Below, one piece after another: positions 11,501 through 22,702 of a stretch of DNA of 64,000 nucleotides; position 1 is the stretch's first letter, and each line of letters starts with the position of its first letter. The position numbers and the translations under genes are program-made. The notes beneath the pieces are model-generated. The model saw only the letters and a program-made list of their open reading frames with translations. It was not told the origin of the DNA and did not search any database. The DNA comes from Dendrophyllia cribrosa (taxonomy: Eukaryota > Cnidaria > Anthozoa > Scleractinia > Dendrophylliidae): assembly GCA_024195265.1 (NCBI GenBank), contig JAJLRJ010000010.1:15067033-15131032 (forward strand), in the 5' to 3' direction.

Positions 11501-13801
11501 TTGGACAGCCAACCTCACAAACGCCATCGGCAGAACATTCTCAGGGATTTCGGATACTCAGGAGTGTTAAAAACTGCTCAAATAACGGTTGTTTTCTACA
11601 ACTTCAAAAAAGAGTAAAATATACTACTGTTTCCTCAGCGGTCTTATGAGTTTATTTTAAGTTAAAGTTGTTTGTTTGTCCACCATTTTGAAAATCAAAC
11701 ACGAAAGAGGACAGCAATGAAACGACAACCTTCGTGGCTACATAGATGATAATGGTAAAAAAAATAAGTTTAACGTTCCTTGAGGGAGGGTAGACTTGTA
11801 CGGCAATTTGACCAATAAATTGGAAAAACGCATGTCATGCGCATGCGTATGTCCTTCTTGTACTACAAGAAAAGCAGCTATTTGTCTAAAGCAGACGAAA
11901 TAATAAAAAGTCCTATGTGGTCAACAATTATCCCTTGCACTTAGTCCACATGCGTTTAAACCGCGTTTGTACTTTTGATTGTTTTTATAAAGAAGGCTAC
12001 CACAAGGAAACCAGCGATTCGTCTTTCAAAAATAAATATCCTTCGTGACTAATAACGTAATTGTGGGTGGGTGGCGTGACACTTCCCTGCCGTTTTTTTT
12101 CTTACGTTGTTCCGGATCCTCATCAGGATGACTTCGGATCTCCGAGGGGTCTTCGGGATGCCTTCTGGTCTCTGAGGGGTCATCTCATTAAATTTGAAAG
12201 TCGAGAATCCTACCTAGAGGGTCAACGCGTGGGGTCCGCCTCAAACGCCATTTTGAATTTTTAATCATATCCACCATTTTGAATTAGGGACATGCGCAGT
12301 TGCAATCCTTAGGGTTATTATGCTAATAGGGACATAATTTCTAGGGCTATGACAAAAAAATAATTAGGATTAGAACAATAGGGGTCCGCGCGTGGATCCA
12401 CGCGCGTGGGTACTCGCGCGTGGATCCGCGCGCGAAAGTGGTCTAAAGGAGCGGATATGACTACTCTTACGAGAGGTTCGACTGTAATAGCTTTGCACGG
12501 CAGATATGAATTATACTGGAAACTACCCTGGACACCAGAGGTATTCTCGCGGCGAGCTTCGTGACTTGCAGGCCGATCAACGAGGGCGAAGCCGCGAGAA
12601 AAAAAAAAAGAAAAAAAAAGAAAACAATAGAGACATGACCGACACCGGAAACCGCCCAAGAAAAACCTCTGGCACCCAGGGTAACTGGAAACGCGAGTTA
12701 ACTCGTTTTATTAATACTACTGCAAGCAAGTGTCAACGATGCATATGGCTTGCCGATCGAAAGATCAATCGTCATGATATTTCGCGTGTTTGCCTCTGCT
12801 GAACAAACATACGGCTTGGTAGCCTTGAATGAACGTTCGTGCGGCAAACACCCGTTTCCTGTGGAAAAAACAGACTTAAAATGCTATTAATAGGTATTGT
12901 AGTTAATATTCAGCAAAAATAAATTTGAATTCTTTGCGGCAGACTAGACATGAATTTCGCAACCATGGGAAATAATATTTGGCTGTGTATCTTTAGCGCT
13001 GTTTAGCAATGAATTTGTTGATGTTTATCGCGTTTTCTCGCCATTCTTGGGTTTCAATTGACTTGATTTGCTTTTATTGTTCATTTGTGCGTCGATCCAT
13101 CCGGTGAAAGTGTCTTTACTACGGTTTCGCAAAGAAATGCAATGTGTAATGGTTGGCGATGCAAACGAGGAAAACGACGGACCGCAGTGGTAAGTGACCG
13201 CGACTAAGAAATAAAACCGAGGCTTCAAGGGAAGGTATGTAGATGATGCTTTATTATTTTGCCAACAATTTAAGCAGATTTAAGTCGAAAACTCTGCCGC
13301 AAGCAATTTTATATCAGGCAAAATTAATTCTGCCACGAGGGCGGACGACAGACAAACATTACGTTGAAATACGTGTAAGCTTTTTTTAAAAATTCGCACA
13401 AACGTCATTAATTGTAATGATGCTTCAAGTCCGTGAATCCTGTAAGTTCTTAGTATTCGATTTTGTAAGAATCATGTGAAATTATGAAAAACATGACAGA
13501 TCCTTAGAGTCAAATGAAAGCCCGCCAAAAAGCTAGGAATTCCCGCCAAAATGTTCACGCCATTTATGCAGATTAGTATTCTGCTCTATTTTGATTCCTG
13601 GATTGACTTATTTTACGCCTTATACAGTTGATTTTAATTCGAAAAAATCTGATAAAATCATTTACTGTGGCTGTGCAATAGATCATATATGGATATTTAG
13701 CCTTATACATTTAAATCTGACATTTAGCTTTCAATCAGCATACTTGAGCTCATGGCGTGATCAGGATATTTACAACCCATTCGTGGCGGTAGACTAACTA
13801 T
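11501..13801. other. No gene recognised; CpG-rich palindromic patch
   Basis: I see no supportable exon. Around 12385-12435 there is a dense CpG palindromic patch built from GCGCGTGGATCCACGCGCGT-like units. At about 12460-12484 the sequence TACGAGAGGTTCGACTGTA looks like the terminus of a pogo/mariner-type MITE (CAGTCGAACCTC family), but the partner end is unclear. A purine-rich A/G tract lies at 12599-12627. Confidence 0.4.
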
Positions 13802-13961
13802 AATAGAGCGTTTTCACTCACGTGACCTTCAGTCCCATGGGACTCAAATGACAAAGGCCATGGCAGCCATGTTGGTGTTCCTAACAAAAGAAGTTAATTA
13901 AAATTCTTTTGTACGGGAACACCAATATGGCGGCTATGACGTCAAGTGAAAACGCTCTATT
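13802..13961. repeat. 160-bp palindromic MITE (AATAGAGCGTTTTCAC ends)
   Basis: The left end AATAGAGCGTTTTCACTCAC and the right end GTGAAAACGCTCTATT are inverted. The interior is also palindromic (TGTTGGTGTTCC / GGAACACCAATATGG around a TTAATTAA centre), so the whole element can fold into one hairpin. This is typical of a short non-autonomous DNA transposon. Confidence 0.8.
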
Positions 13962-13974
13962 GTAACTAAGTTTG

Positions 13975-14425
13975 TAGACGAGGAAAATTTTCATAAATTA
14001 GTCTTTAAGGTCTCTACTCCATTATGTTAGCTTACAGGCGGCGCGTCCAAGCTTTTGAGGTGATAAGATCCATTTGAGACAGCAGTAAATTAACATTAAC
14101 AGTAACATTTTTCTTATAGACTAGGGAAATTTGAATAAATTAGTGTTTTAAACATAGGGGTCTCCTCTCCCTCATGTAAGCTTACAGGCGGCACGGCCAA
14201 GTTTCTGAGGTGATGAGATCCATTTGAGACAGCAGTAAATTAACACATTAACCGTAACTTTGCTTATAGACGTACTATGGAAATTTGTATAAATTAGTGT
14301 TTTGAACAAAGCCGTCTCCGCTCCTTCACGTTAGCTTACAGGCGGCACGCCCAAGTTTCTGAGGTGACGAGATCCATTTGAGACAGCAGTAAATTAACAT
14401 TAACTGTAACTTTTTCTTATAGACT
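13975..14425. repeat. Three tandem copies of a ~150-bp unit
   Basis: Landmarks recur at a spacing of 150 and 154 bp: AGCTTACAGGCGGC starts at about 14029, 14179 and 14333. Each unit ends with GATCCATTTGAGACAGCAGT then AAATTAACA and begins with TATAGAC(G/T). Copies differ by scattered substitutions and short indels. No coding potential was seen. Confidence 0.85.
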
Positions 14426-14429
14426 ATTA

Positions 14430-15189
14430 TTGAATTCATAATTCTCTGCGTACCATGTAGCCACTGTTTTCAGTAACGCAGTCACGTGACAGGATATTCT
14501 GCAAGGTTAGTTAATTAGACAGTGTCCGGTTGTTTCGCTAAAAAGCCACAACATAATCAACGAAAACATTACGGCATCTGTGACAATTTCTCGTTTAAAT
14601 GTTCGTGTGAAGTAAATTGAGTGATATAATCGATCGTAGGTGGCGAATAGAGAGAAAAGAGAAAAGTGACTTTGTGCCCAAACGGATTTTTATCGGTCGT
14701 TTATTGCAGGCAAGTGTACACCTTCAACATTTTTTTATAGAAAGCAATTAATTGGAAAATATCATGTTTTAAGCACGTAAACCGGCAGAAACCTCGCCGG
14801 TTTGTGCCATTGTTTTAAGTGATATTTATCTTTCTTATAAGCTACTGAATTGTGTTTTATTCAATTTATTCAGCGGGTTTGTTCTTAGTCGTGAAAACTT
14901 ATCAGTTGTTTAAAATCAAGATAGTGGGATCATGTTGAAGACGATTAGCGTCCTTTGGCTTATTTCTGATTTTATTTATTCGCCCCATGTCTTATAATTA
15001 CAAGTACAAGTTTTCAAAAATAACATTTGATGCTGATTGATTTGGTAAGACTGAGATCCCAGCAAGTTTTCTAGAAACTTTTCTTAGGGGATCCTCTTTT
15101 ACACTTTTATTTGAAAGGGAATAATATTATTGTGTTTTTCAGTACACTGTAGTTACGGTAGGTTTTCGTTGCACGTGAAGCTTTGCGAC
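14430..15189. other. No gene recognised
   Basis: AT-rich sequence between two repeats, with no exon or repeat structure that I could support. Confidence 0.4.
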
Positions 15190-15360
15190 ATATACCTAAT
15201 TCAATAAAGGTTGCTTTGGCAATTGGTCATTGGTAATTGGGCATTAGCATTTGGGCATACGGAACACAATGCAATGCTTTGCTTGAGTGACCGCCAAACA
15301 ATAGCTTCCCAATGCCCAATTACCAATGACCAAAGCAACCTTTATTGAATTAGGTATATA
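15190..15360. repeat. 170-bp MITE with ~30-bp TIRs
   Basis: Left end ATATACCTAATTCAATAAAG, then GTTGCTTTGG. The right end is the reverse complement (CCAAAGCAACC then TTTATTGAATTAGGTATAT). Inside, ATTGGTCATTGGTAATTGGG and its complement extend the palindrome. TA-rich flanks fit a TA-target (Tc1/mariner-type) MITE. Confidence 0.85.
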
Positions 15361-15855
15361 AATAAGTACATCCCGCGGTCTTTTATTCACGAACATTGTA
15401 CGCACGTATAACCAAGGCGCGCGGCGTGTAACATTTTCTACCCTGTTTTTTTAGTAATCATTGCATTTGATAAGTTTAAGTGCGGAGCTGAAAGATAGCT
15501 CATTAAAAAGAACATCGATGACAGCTAAACCACACGACTCAGCGTCTTTTAATGGATTATCCAAACAATAGACTTGACGCCTTGCCCACCACAAAATATT
15601 TAAAGAACGCGGCGTTAAACGGCGCTTTGGTCCTAAAATCGAGCCTGCGGCTTGTTATGATGAAGGTATTAATTAGGTATTAACACTTAGAAAACCAATT
15701 TATCCAGATTTGCTGTTTGCCTAGGTGAAAGTTGACTCGATGTTATTCCGATTTTTACACGAGGATTTGAAAGGCAATGCCTTTGTATCGAGGTTTAGTA
15801 ACGTAGAATTCCGAAAGTAACCGCAGAATTAGCAGGCCAACGGGGTCGCTATTTT

Positions 15856-16048
15856 CGGGTAGCCGTTACTTTCAGGTAGCCGTTACTTTTGGGTAGCCGC
15901 TAGTTTCGGGTAGCCGCTAGTTTCGGGTAGCCGTTACTTTCGGGTAGCCGTTACTTTCGGGTAGCCGTTACTTTCGGGTAGCCGTTACTTTTGGGTTGCT
16001 TTAACTTTCCGCAGGTAGCCGTTACTTTCGGGTAGCCGTTACTTTCGG
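15856..16048. repeat. 17-bp minisatellite, about 11 copies
   Basis: The unit GGGTAGCCGTTACTTTC is repeated head to tail, with variants GGGTAGCCGCTAGTTTC and one interrupted copy near 15993-16015. There are no spacers, so this is a simple minisatellite and not a CRISPR-like array. It is non-coding as far as can be seen. Confidence 0.92.
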
Positions 16049-16079
16049 ATGGTTACAAAAATGTTACACAATAGAGAAC

Positions 16080-17650
16080 TCGGGGTATAAGAAAGTAACT
16101 GTTTTCTTTTTCATCCAAAATGAGGTTTGGAATATTTTTTATGTGTCGTAGATTTTCTCATTTAATTTTTTTATGTCAGTAGAGAGGTTGACTTGTTTTG
16201 ACTGAACTACGGTTATATCGGTATGTAAAAAACAATGTGTTCCTTATTACAGTGTTATACAGATAGGACCCATCATACAAACTAACTTCTTGAGCGAGAC
16301 AGCTAAAAGAAAACATATTGAGCACGGACAAGATCACCCAGCCACCCTCTCAGAAATCTAGTGGTTCGCCCCCAAGCTATCTGTCAACCAACCAGAGTAT
16401 TATCAGCGATTTAATTTCATTGCAGATAATATGGACAAGAAAGCGGTTGACACTTCAGAATATGATGGCTAATCAGAATTTACTTTTTTCTCGTTATTGC
16501 AATTAAGATAAATATTCATTTTCCTCCTCGTTTTTTCGACAAACTTGTACAGGTACAAAGCAACTATTACGTCAAGCTAAAACTATACCAGATATCGGGG
16601 GCAAAGAGCATAATGAGTATCCAGTGATTTTGAAACATCCTACGTACGAACCATCTCACAATATTTTCACATGGTGTAAAAGCCGTTCCCTTCCTTTTAT
16701 CGGTACCTAATTAGACTAGCATACCACAATTTTTCAAAAAACTTGTACTGGTACAAAGCAACTACTACGTCAAGCTAAAAATATCACGGAAAGCTAAAAA
16801 TAAACCATGTGCCGTGCGTCTTTATTAAACCCAGTGCTTAAAAGTGCTTTTACGGAGAAACATAAAATTAAATCTGAAAAGTAAGACTACATTCAGTAGC
16901 CGACACTTGCAACCACGATCGCCAACTGAAATGCAAAGTTGTATAAACACAAAACTTGCCGAAACAAAAATCCCACAGCCATAGGCGGCGAACACAATAT
17001 CAAACGGTCCTTACGACAGATGCGATCGAAGATTATGGACAACAAAAAAGAACTCTTCACAACTAGAAATGGTGAAGACACGTAGAAACAAGAACGCTAT
17101 GAGTAGTGAAATCGGGCTTTAAAGGTACATAAGAAATTAAGAATTCGAAGTATAGCTAGTAGCGTAACTACTCCACAATCGAAGATTCGCAATGTAGAAT
17201 CCATTATGATTTTTTTAATTTTTTTTTTTTTCAAAACAAAATTTTGTTTAGCATTGAGCATGTGATGAAGGCCAACTGTCGGAAACAAGATAGAAAACTA
17301 ACAGCAATCCGAATTATTTTTTCTTAGCATAAGTGGACTAATTAAAGAATACAGATCACAAATCATGTTGTTGAACAACTGAGTAGAACAGTAACGTTAG
17401 TTTTAACACTAGACATTCCGTAGTGTAATGATGGAGGCTTTTACAAAGAAGGTCTACAAATAGCTGTGAAAACTGAGTGAGAAACGGCGGGAAAATCATT
17501 ATCACGTGGTACCTTCTAGAGTTTCGTACATGCGATCTGTACTCCACGTAAAAAGTTATTCACGAGTAAACACTAGGTGAGACAAGATCAAACATGAGTC
17601 GAAGAAGATACTGTTTAATGCTACCTAAAACATGTTTCTGTTTAAAAAGT
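16080..17650. other. No gene recognised; one ~50-bp direct repeat
   Basis: Segments at about 16542-16585 and 16743-16785 share ACTTGTAC.GGTACAAAGCA then CTA.TACGTCAAGCTAAAA, about 200 bp apart. A T-rich tract sits at 17210-17231. Short frames in this area have no domain or splice support. Confidence 0.5.
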
Positions 17651-17651
17651 A

Positions 17652-18541
17652 CAGTCAAACCTGTATATAACGGTCACCCTTGGGAAATGGTCAGGTGACC
17701 GTTAAATACAGGGTGACCGCTATATACAGGTTTCCTTTAAACTCTACTGGAAGTTAATGAGTAACGTTTTTATGTGGAAATAATCACTCAATTTACATTT
17801 TATTGACAATAACAATTAACAGCAACGGCCAAAATACTAAAAAAAGCCCCAAAAATGTGCGTGGTTATAAAAAGTGACAGGCTTAGCACAAATCCTGCTC
17901 GTCGCTAAAAACATTTTAGCTCAGCTTTAGAATAGATCTACCCCAAGTAATTGCCTGACAGATTTTTCTTTTAAAGATATATTAAACAGGCCTGTTGTTC
18001 TAAACGTTGTCGATTCTTTGATTTTAGAAAAAATATCTTGCTGTGATACGGACAGGAGGAATTTACGTTTTCAAGAGCTGTTTAAAATACAGTATTTAGT
18101 TGTATGCCGTCGTTTGTTTGCTAGCTCTTGGCATATTACAATGGAATTTTTTTGGCTCACTTTTAAAGTGTTGCAAGATCAGTAGTAGCCGCGCAAGTAG
18201 GAATGAGTCGCTGCTTAGGGACAGTTCATTTCTCAGTCCTTAATGTGAGCGCAAAACTGCGGTTAGCATAACTTGCGAGATTGTGTTTCTTCATCACGGT
18301 TAAAAGAGTGAGATCCAAGTCTTTGCGATAGTCATGGTCTATATTGGAATGATGGCATCTTGCGGATGAGTTGTTGAATAAGGCTTGTCACGATTCGCTA
18401 TTAGTTTGATCGTAATCCAATTTGGTGACCGTTATATACAGGTAAAAAATAATGAAATTGTGGATTCGGGAAGTCTAAAGGGTGACCGCGTCCGTTATAC
18501 ACAGGTGGCCGCTATATACAGGGCCGTTACAGGTTTGACTG
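17652..18541. mobile_element. 890-bp pogo/mariner-type MITE with TA duplication
   Basis: The left end is CAGTCAAACCTGTATATAAC and the right end is ACAGGTTTGACTG, flanked by TA at 17650-17651 and 18542-18543. The internal phrase CCTGTATATA.CGGTCACC is repeated in both orientations near both ends (17661, 17707, 18428, 18508). It is the complete relative of the copy beginning at 10082. No transposase is encoded. Confidence 0.85.
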
Positions 18542-18867
18542 TAAGACTCCAAGGTACGTGTGTATATTCAATCTGTTAGTTCTTAACACTTAAGCAATCA
18601 CATCTTTAACAAATGCATTGCAGGTTATCTCAATAAAATAAGCCACTTGGCCTTTTTCCTGCGTAGAACAATTAGGCTAGAATTTTTTGGTTCATTTCTG
18701 TTTCCATGTTCCATGTCTCTATTATCTGCATTTTCAACCAGATCTTCTAATATTGCTCACATGTATTTCTTTACATATATTTATTAATAAATATTCTGAA
18801 TATTCTCCAAGTGTTTCGTATAGACATTTATACAATACTATGAGTTTATTGACACACTCGCTAAAAT

Positions 18868-19290
18868 GCATGAGGGTTGTACGCTCCGTATACAGACAGA
18901 ACACGGACCGTAAGCAAGGATTACGTTCCGTGGGAAGCGTACATGTAGGATTCGTACGAATCGTACGGACAGTAAAAAGTTATTCACAGTAACTGAATGT
19001 GATAATGAGATGCATGCTCCGTTTTCAGACAGAACACGTACAAAACGTACGTAAAGTTAGAAGGTTACAGACCGTAAGCAAGGATTACGTTCCGTACGAA
19101 AGGTTCGTACGAATCGTACGGCCAGTAAAAAGTTATTCACAGTGTTTGAGTGTGATAATGAGATGCACGCTCCGTAATACAGACAGAACACGTACAAAAC
19201 GTACGTAAAGTTAGAAGGTTACAGACCGTAAGCAAGGATGACGATCCGTACGTTTTGTACGGACCGTCAACGTTTACTCACGGTCCGTAT
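18868..19290. repeat. Three diverged ~140-bp tandem units rich in CGTACG palindromes
   Basis: The units begin at GCTCC GTAT/TTTT/GTAAT ACAGACAGAACAC near 18883, 19016 and 19167, and each contains GACCGTAAGCAAGGAT.ACG, then TCGTACGAATCGTACGG and AAAAAGTTATTCACAGT in the first two. Self-complementary CGTACG and ACGTACGT strings are very dense. No protein signal. Confidence 0.8.
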
Positions 19291-19410
19291 CAGTGCGACA
19301 GTATGACTGAAATGCATGAGTCAATAGGAGACGAAGGTTACGCGAAATAAGAATATGTTATCGATCAGCTAACTCACGGCTTGCACGCAACCTTTCGCTG
19401 AGACTGTATC

Positions 19411-19588
19411 AATAGGCCCTTTGCATAGCGTCACAAATATGTCAAAACAATGAGTGACTGGATGGCATGGAGATCAGTGGGATTTCGAAAACAATGAATA
19501 GACAATGGAACATTCCGATCACTAAACCGTGACTGGATGTCACTATTGTTATGCAAGTCATGTTATGACGTTATCCAAAGGGCCTATT
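19411..19588. repeat. 178-bp MITE (AATAGGCCCTTTG ends)
   Basis: Left AATAGGCCCTTTGCATAGCG and right TATCCAAAGGGCCTATT are inverted with a few mismatches. The interior has no coding potential. Confidence 0.7.
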
Positions 19589-19589
19589 A

Positions 19590-20580
19590 ACGCTATGCCA
19601 AATGTATCTTTTCAACGCGTAATGCAATGTGCGGCATGTTTAAATTATAAACACGGCTCGATATCTTTTAAAATACCGTAATCCGCGATATAATATGTGA
19701 TATTTAAGGTCTACATACACTGTTCCGAATAAAAAATCGCAAGGATATATTTTCACTTGAGGAACAGATCCACTGACGACATATGAAAGTTGACCTTTAG
19801 AGCATAAATATGTCCATTTCTCTTCTATTTCAAACAATGCGAATTTGTGTCACGCTAAGACATGAAAGACAAATTTGGTTTATTCATCAAAGGACTCCAA
19901 ATGAGAAACATCTTTAAACTTATTGTTGTTCAATTTCGTTTACAAAACCTTTGTTATTGTTATCGCTGGATTCACGTTGTTCTTGTTTAATACGCAACGC
20001 ATTAGAAACAAAACTAATTTAAAACAATACGTGACAAAATGGAGTGAGTGAGTGAGTGAGTGAGAGAGTGCTTATTTGCATATCTGTCCCCGTTACCGAT
20101 AATCCGTTTATTTTGATGTGGGCTTCCATCCTTCACCCTACAAAATCTACGACACTTTCACTCTCTTGCGAAATCTTCGTCTATTTTTTCTCCAAGCAAA
20201 ATAACACATTGCACAATAATTTAACTAATCAACCTTCCAAATATTCAGGTCTGGTTCTTATCTAATGTCTAATCTCAAAAAACACTTCAAAAAGAAGTTT
20301 CTAGAACTTTCTAGACGAGGTGTCCATTTGTGACGATGAATCACTTCTCATTTTAATACTCGTTGGCATTCTGCCACGAGTAATGAAAACAAAGTTGCAC
20401 AATCATATTGACTGATTCACTCAGCATATTATGCGATTCACAGAGAAGTGCATGACTAGACAATTAAATGTCCATAGAACGAACTCCTCTTGGAAAATTG
20501 CGATGACTACAGCACCGTTTTGTCTTACGATTCTGATACTTTTGTAGTGATACATGATGTCGTGGGTTATTTAAGCGCTT
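19590..20580. other. No gene recognised; GAGT microsatellite
   Basis: A (GAGT)n microsatellite of about six units lies at 20042-20066. Otherwise I see no supported exon. Confidence 0.5.
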
Positions 20581-21016
20581 AGTTGGCTTTCCGACAGAAA
20601 AACCGGAAGTAAAATATATATATGGCCGGACCAAACGTGGCATAACGTTGCTTAACTCTAAATCTATCATTGCTGATGCGATGGTTATTTTGAAACGTGC
20701 GATGGGTATTATATCCCGTATCGTGGTACCTTGCGCAGTTTTGTTTCATTTCAATGTTCGTAACGGGAGTTATAACCTTTTGATAGCTCGTATATTTTTG
20801 GGGGAGTACCCAGCTCTTACAAGGTATTCTCTGATTTGCTGAGAAAACAAAAGAACAAACAACACCTGAAAACAATAGAGCTGCGTGATACCCAGAGGTC
20901 CAATGAAATTAGAAGTTCTAAAGAGCTGCGTGGTATCTGATATTTTTTGTAAGTGTTGCGATACTCTTTTGGTGATTGCGATGAATAGAGCCCCTCGTTG
21001 ACTTACAAAACTGTTA
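20581..21016 (+). repeat. Unit of the ~345-bp tandem repeat family, interrupted
   Basis: Homologous to the array at 22703-23850. Shared landmarks include TTGGCTTTCC..(A)CCGGAAGT, TTTTGAAAC.TGCGATGGGTA, TTTCATTTCAATGTTCGTAA then CGGGAGTTATAACCTTTTGA, and CTCGTTGACTTAC. The unit is cut at TTACAAAACTGTTA (21003-21016), where the Penelope-like insertion begins. Confidence 0.8.
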
Positions 21017-21125
21017 AATGGGGTTAGTTTCTAGAGAAACTGTGGTGCTGCGTCGGTGGGGGGATGAAACACGAGAATTTAGTTTTATCGACTGAGTCGA
21101 TAGGGTAAATTGACCACCGTAAAAA

Positions 21126-21174
21126 GATTCAAATAGCTGACGTTTCGAGCGCTAGCCCTTCGTCGGAGCGAATC
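21126..21174 (-). ncRNA. Hammerhead-ribozyme-like motif, left arm
   Basis: Mirror copy of the motif at 22598-22646, identical over the core. Outer stem GATTC/GAATC, inner stem GCT/AGC, core CCGACGA, stem II GGGC-TAGC-GCTC, then GAAAC and GTC at the expected cleavage position. The second base of the usual CUGANGA box is C instead of U in this copy too. Confidence 0.6.
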
Positions 21175-21251
21175 AAGGAATTGTGGGTAGTGTGTGGTTT
21201 TATATAGTAAGCGGTGGAGCTACGCTATTGGTGGAAATTTGGTGACGTGAA

Positions 21252-21878
21252 AAACAAATGTAAATTAGTTGAATGAAAAGCGTTCGTTGATTCCGTGGGG
21301 TTTGAGAGTGCCGATTTGAAAGATTATTTTTTGTTCTAGGTTTTTACGGCTTTCTGTGTTACCCTGGTGTAGGGAAAGGCCGCAAATTGTCATGTGTTGT
21401 TTATAATGGTTAGTAAGATTAAAATGGCGCGCGACTGGTTTGGATGCGTCTTTGTCATTTTTTTCAACGTCTCGGAGATGTTCACGAAAACGGTCGCCCA
21501 GTCTCCTCCCTGTTTCGCCAATGTATATCTTTTCGCAAAAAGTACATGTTATGCAGTAAATAACATTTACGGAGGTGCATGTAAAACGATCAGTGATTGT
21601 AATAGATCGTTTGGGTCCTGTTATTTTGTCCGCGTTGTGAATGAAAGGACAAGTGTTACATCGTGTGCGTGTACATTTAAAAGTTCCCGGTTCATCGTCA
21701 GATTTCAGTGCCCTCTTAACTAGAAAGTTGCCTATGTTTTTGTCACGTTTGAATGGAATTAGTGGGGGTTGTGAAAAAATTCTGCCTGTTTCGGGGTCGT
21801 TTTGGAGTAATTTGAATTTTTTTTAAAATGATGCTTTTGACTGTGTTTGTTGTGTGGGTGGAAAGTGAGGGTGAATGG
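21252..21878 (-). pseudogene. Left-arm copy of the GIY-YIG endonuclease, frameshifted
   Basis: This is the reverse-complement partner of the intact frame at 21875-22507 and has the same CxxC and GIY-YIG coding. In the left arm a homopolymer (about 21815-21828, TTTTTTTT against a broken run in the right arm) has one extra base, which shifts the reading frame near the 5' side. It is therefore the decayed member of the pair. Long frames called on the plus strand here are antisense shadows. Confidence 0.7.
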
Positions 21879-22507
21879 AAGAAAACGAGAGAATTCCATT
21901 CACCCTCACTTTCCACCCACACAACAACACAGTCAAAAGCATCATTTTAAACAATTTCAAATTACTCCAAAACGACCCCGAAACTGGCAGAATTTTTTCA
22001 CAACCCCCACCAATTCCATTCAAACGTGACAAAAACATAGGCAACTTTCTAGTTACGAGCGCACTGAAATCTGACGATGAACCGGGAACTTTTAAATGCA
22101 CACGCACACGATGTAACACTTGTCCTTTCATTCACAACGCGGACAAAATAACAGGACCCAAACGATCTATTAAAATTACTGATCGTTTTACATGCACCTC
22201 CGTAAATGTTATCTACTGCATAACATGTACTTTTTGCAAAAAGATATACATTGGCGAAACAGGGAGGAGACTGGGCGACCGTTTTCGTGAACATCTCCGA
22301 GACGTTGAAAAAAATGACAAAGACGCATCCAAACCAGTCGCGCGCCATTTTAATCTTACTAACCATTCTAAACAACACATGACAATTTGCGGCCTTTCCC
22401 TACACCAGGGTAACACAGAAAGCCGTAAAAACCTAGAACAAAAAATAATCTTTCAAATCGGCACTCTCAAACCCCACGGAATCAACGAACGCTTTTCATT
22501 CAACTAA
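21875..22507 (+). CDS. GIY-YIG endonuclease domain of a Penelope-like element (5'-truncated)
   Basis: The 210-residue open frame corresponds to the C-terminal endonuclease module that follows the reverse transcriptase in Penelope-like elements. It nicks target DNA for target-primed insertion. Visible features are a Cys cluster (C75, C80, C83, then C107, C115, C118, C121), the GIY-YIG core written here as KKIYIGETGRRLGDRFREHL (residues 122-141), downstream His residues (158, 164) and a conserved Glu (about 188), and the usual end TLKPHGINERFSF. The ATG lies in the 17-bp palindrome spacer, so it is an accident of truncation and not the native start. The frame is uninterrupted, which suggests recent insertion. 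The family assignment is confident; activity is unlikely without the RT part. Confidence 0.88.
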   Translation: MEENERIPFTLTFHPHNNTVKSIILNNFKLLQNDPETGRIFSQPPPIPFKRDKNIGNFLVTSALKSDDEPGTFKCTRTRCNTCPFIHNADKITGPKRSIKITDRFTCTSVNVIYCITCTFCKKIYIGETGRRLGDRFREHLRDVEKNDKDASKPVARHFNLTNHSKQHMTICGLSLHQGNTESRKNLEQKIIFQIGTLKPHGINERFSFN

Positions 22508-22597
22508 TTTACATTTGTTTTTCACGTCACCAAATTTCCACCAATAGCGTAGCTCCACCGCTTACTATATAAAACCACACACTACCCACAATTCCTT

Positions 22598-22646
22598 GAT
22601 TCGCTCCGACGAAGGGCTAGCGCTCGAAACGTCAGCTATTTGAATC
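22598..22646 (+). ncRNA. Hammerhead-ribozyme-like motif in the Penelope-like 3' region
   Basis: Sequence order fits a minimal hammerhead: GATTC-GCT, then CCGACGA (consensus CUGANGA), stem II GGGC-loop TAGC-GCTC, GAAAC, GTC, then AGC and GAATC closing stem I. Stem III is reduced to the self-complementary ACGT, as expected for hammerheads that act as dimers. Hammerheads are known from the terminal repeats of Penelope-like elements. The U-to-C change in the second core position may reduce or abolish cleavage. Confidence 0.65.
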
Positions 22647-22702
22647 TTTTTACGGTGGTCAATTTACCCTATCGACTCAGTCGATAAAACTAAATTCTCG
22701 TG

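Larger units (their letters stand above)
21017..22702. mobile_element. Penelope-like retroelement ends in head-to-head inverted pair, 14-bp TSD
   Basis: Two nearly identical arms (21068-21878 minus, 21896-22704 plus) meet around a 17-bp spacer. Each carries the 3' part of a Penelope-like element: GIY-YIG endonuclease coding sequence, then a 3' segment with a hammerhead-like motif. The heads face the centre and the tails face outward. The insertion is flanked by the same 14 bp, TTACAAAACTGTTA, at 21003-21016 and 22703-22716, and it interrupts a unit of a local tandem repeat whose two halves line up across it. About 51 non-palindromic bases lie between the left duplication and the left arm. No reverse transcriptase coding is present, so both copies are 5'-truncated. 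Confidence 0.85.

Noticed and set aside
10853..11649. Long reading frames of 224 and 244 codons on both strands
   Set aside because: Both run through the 500-N gap; the apparent openness is only undetermined sequence.
15856..16048. Regular short repeats suggesting a CRISPR array
   Set aside because: Units are contiguous 17-mers without spacers, in a eukaryotic genome. The 96-bp array at 25635-26460 was rejected as CRISPR for the same reason.
21394..21723. 109-codon plus-strand frame, mirrored at 22049-22378 minus
   Set aside because: It is antisense to the GIY-YIG endonuclease in the inverted arms; the Cys-rich look comes from the complementary strand.
21017..22702. Presence of a full Penelope-like reverse transcriptase
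   Set aside because: Only the endonuclease portion and 3' region are present in each arm; the heads are truncated at the centre of the palindrome.
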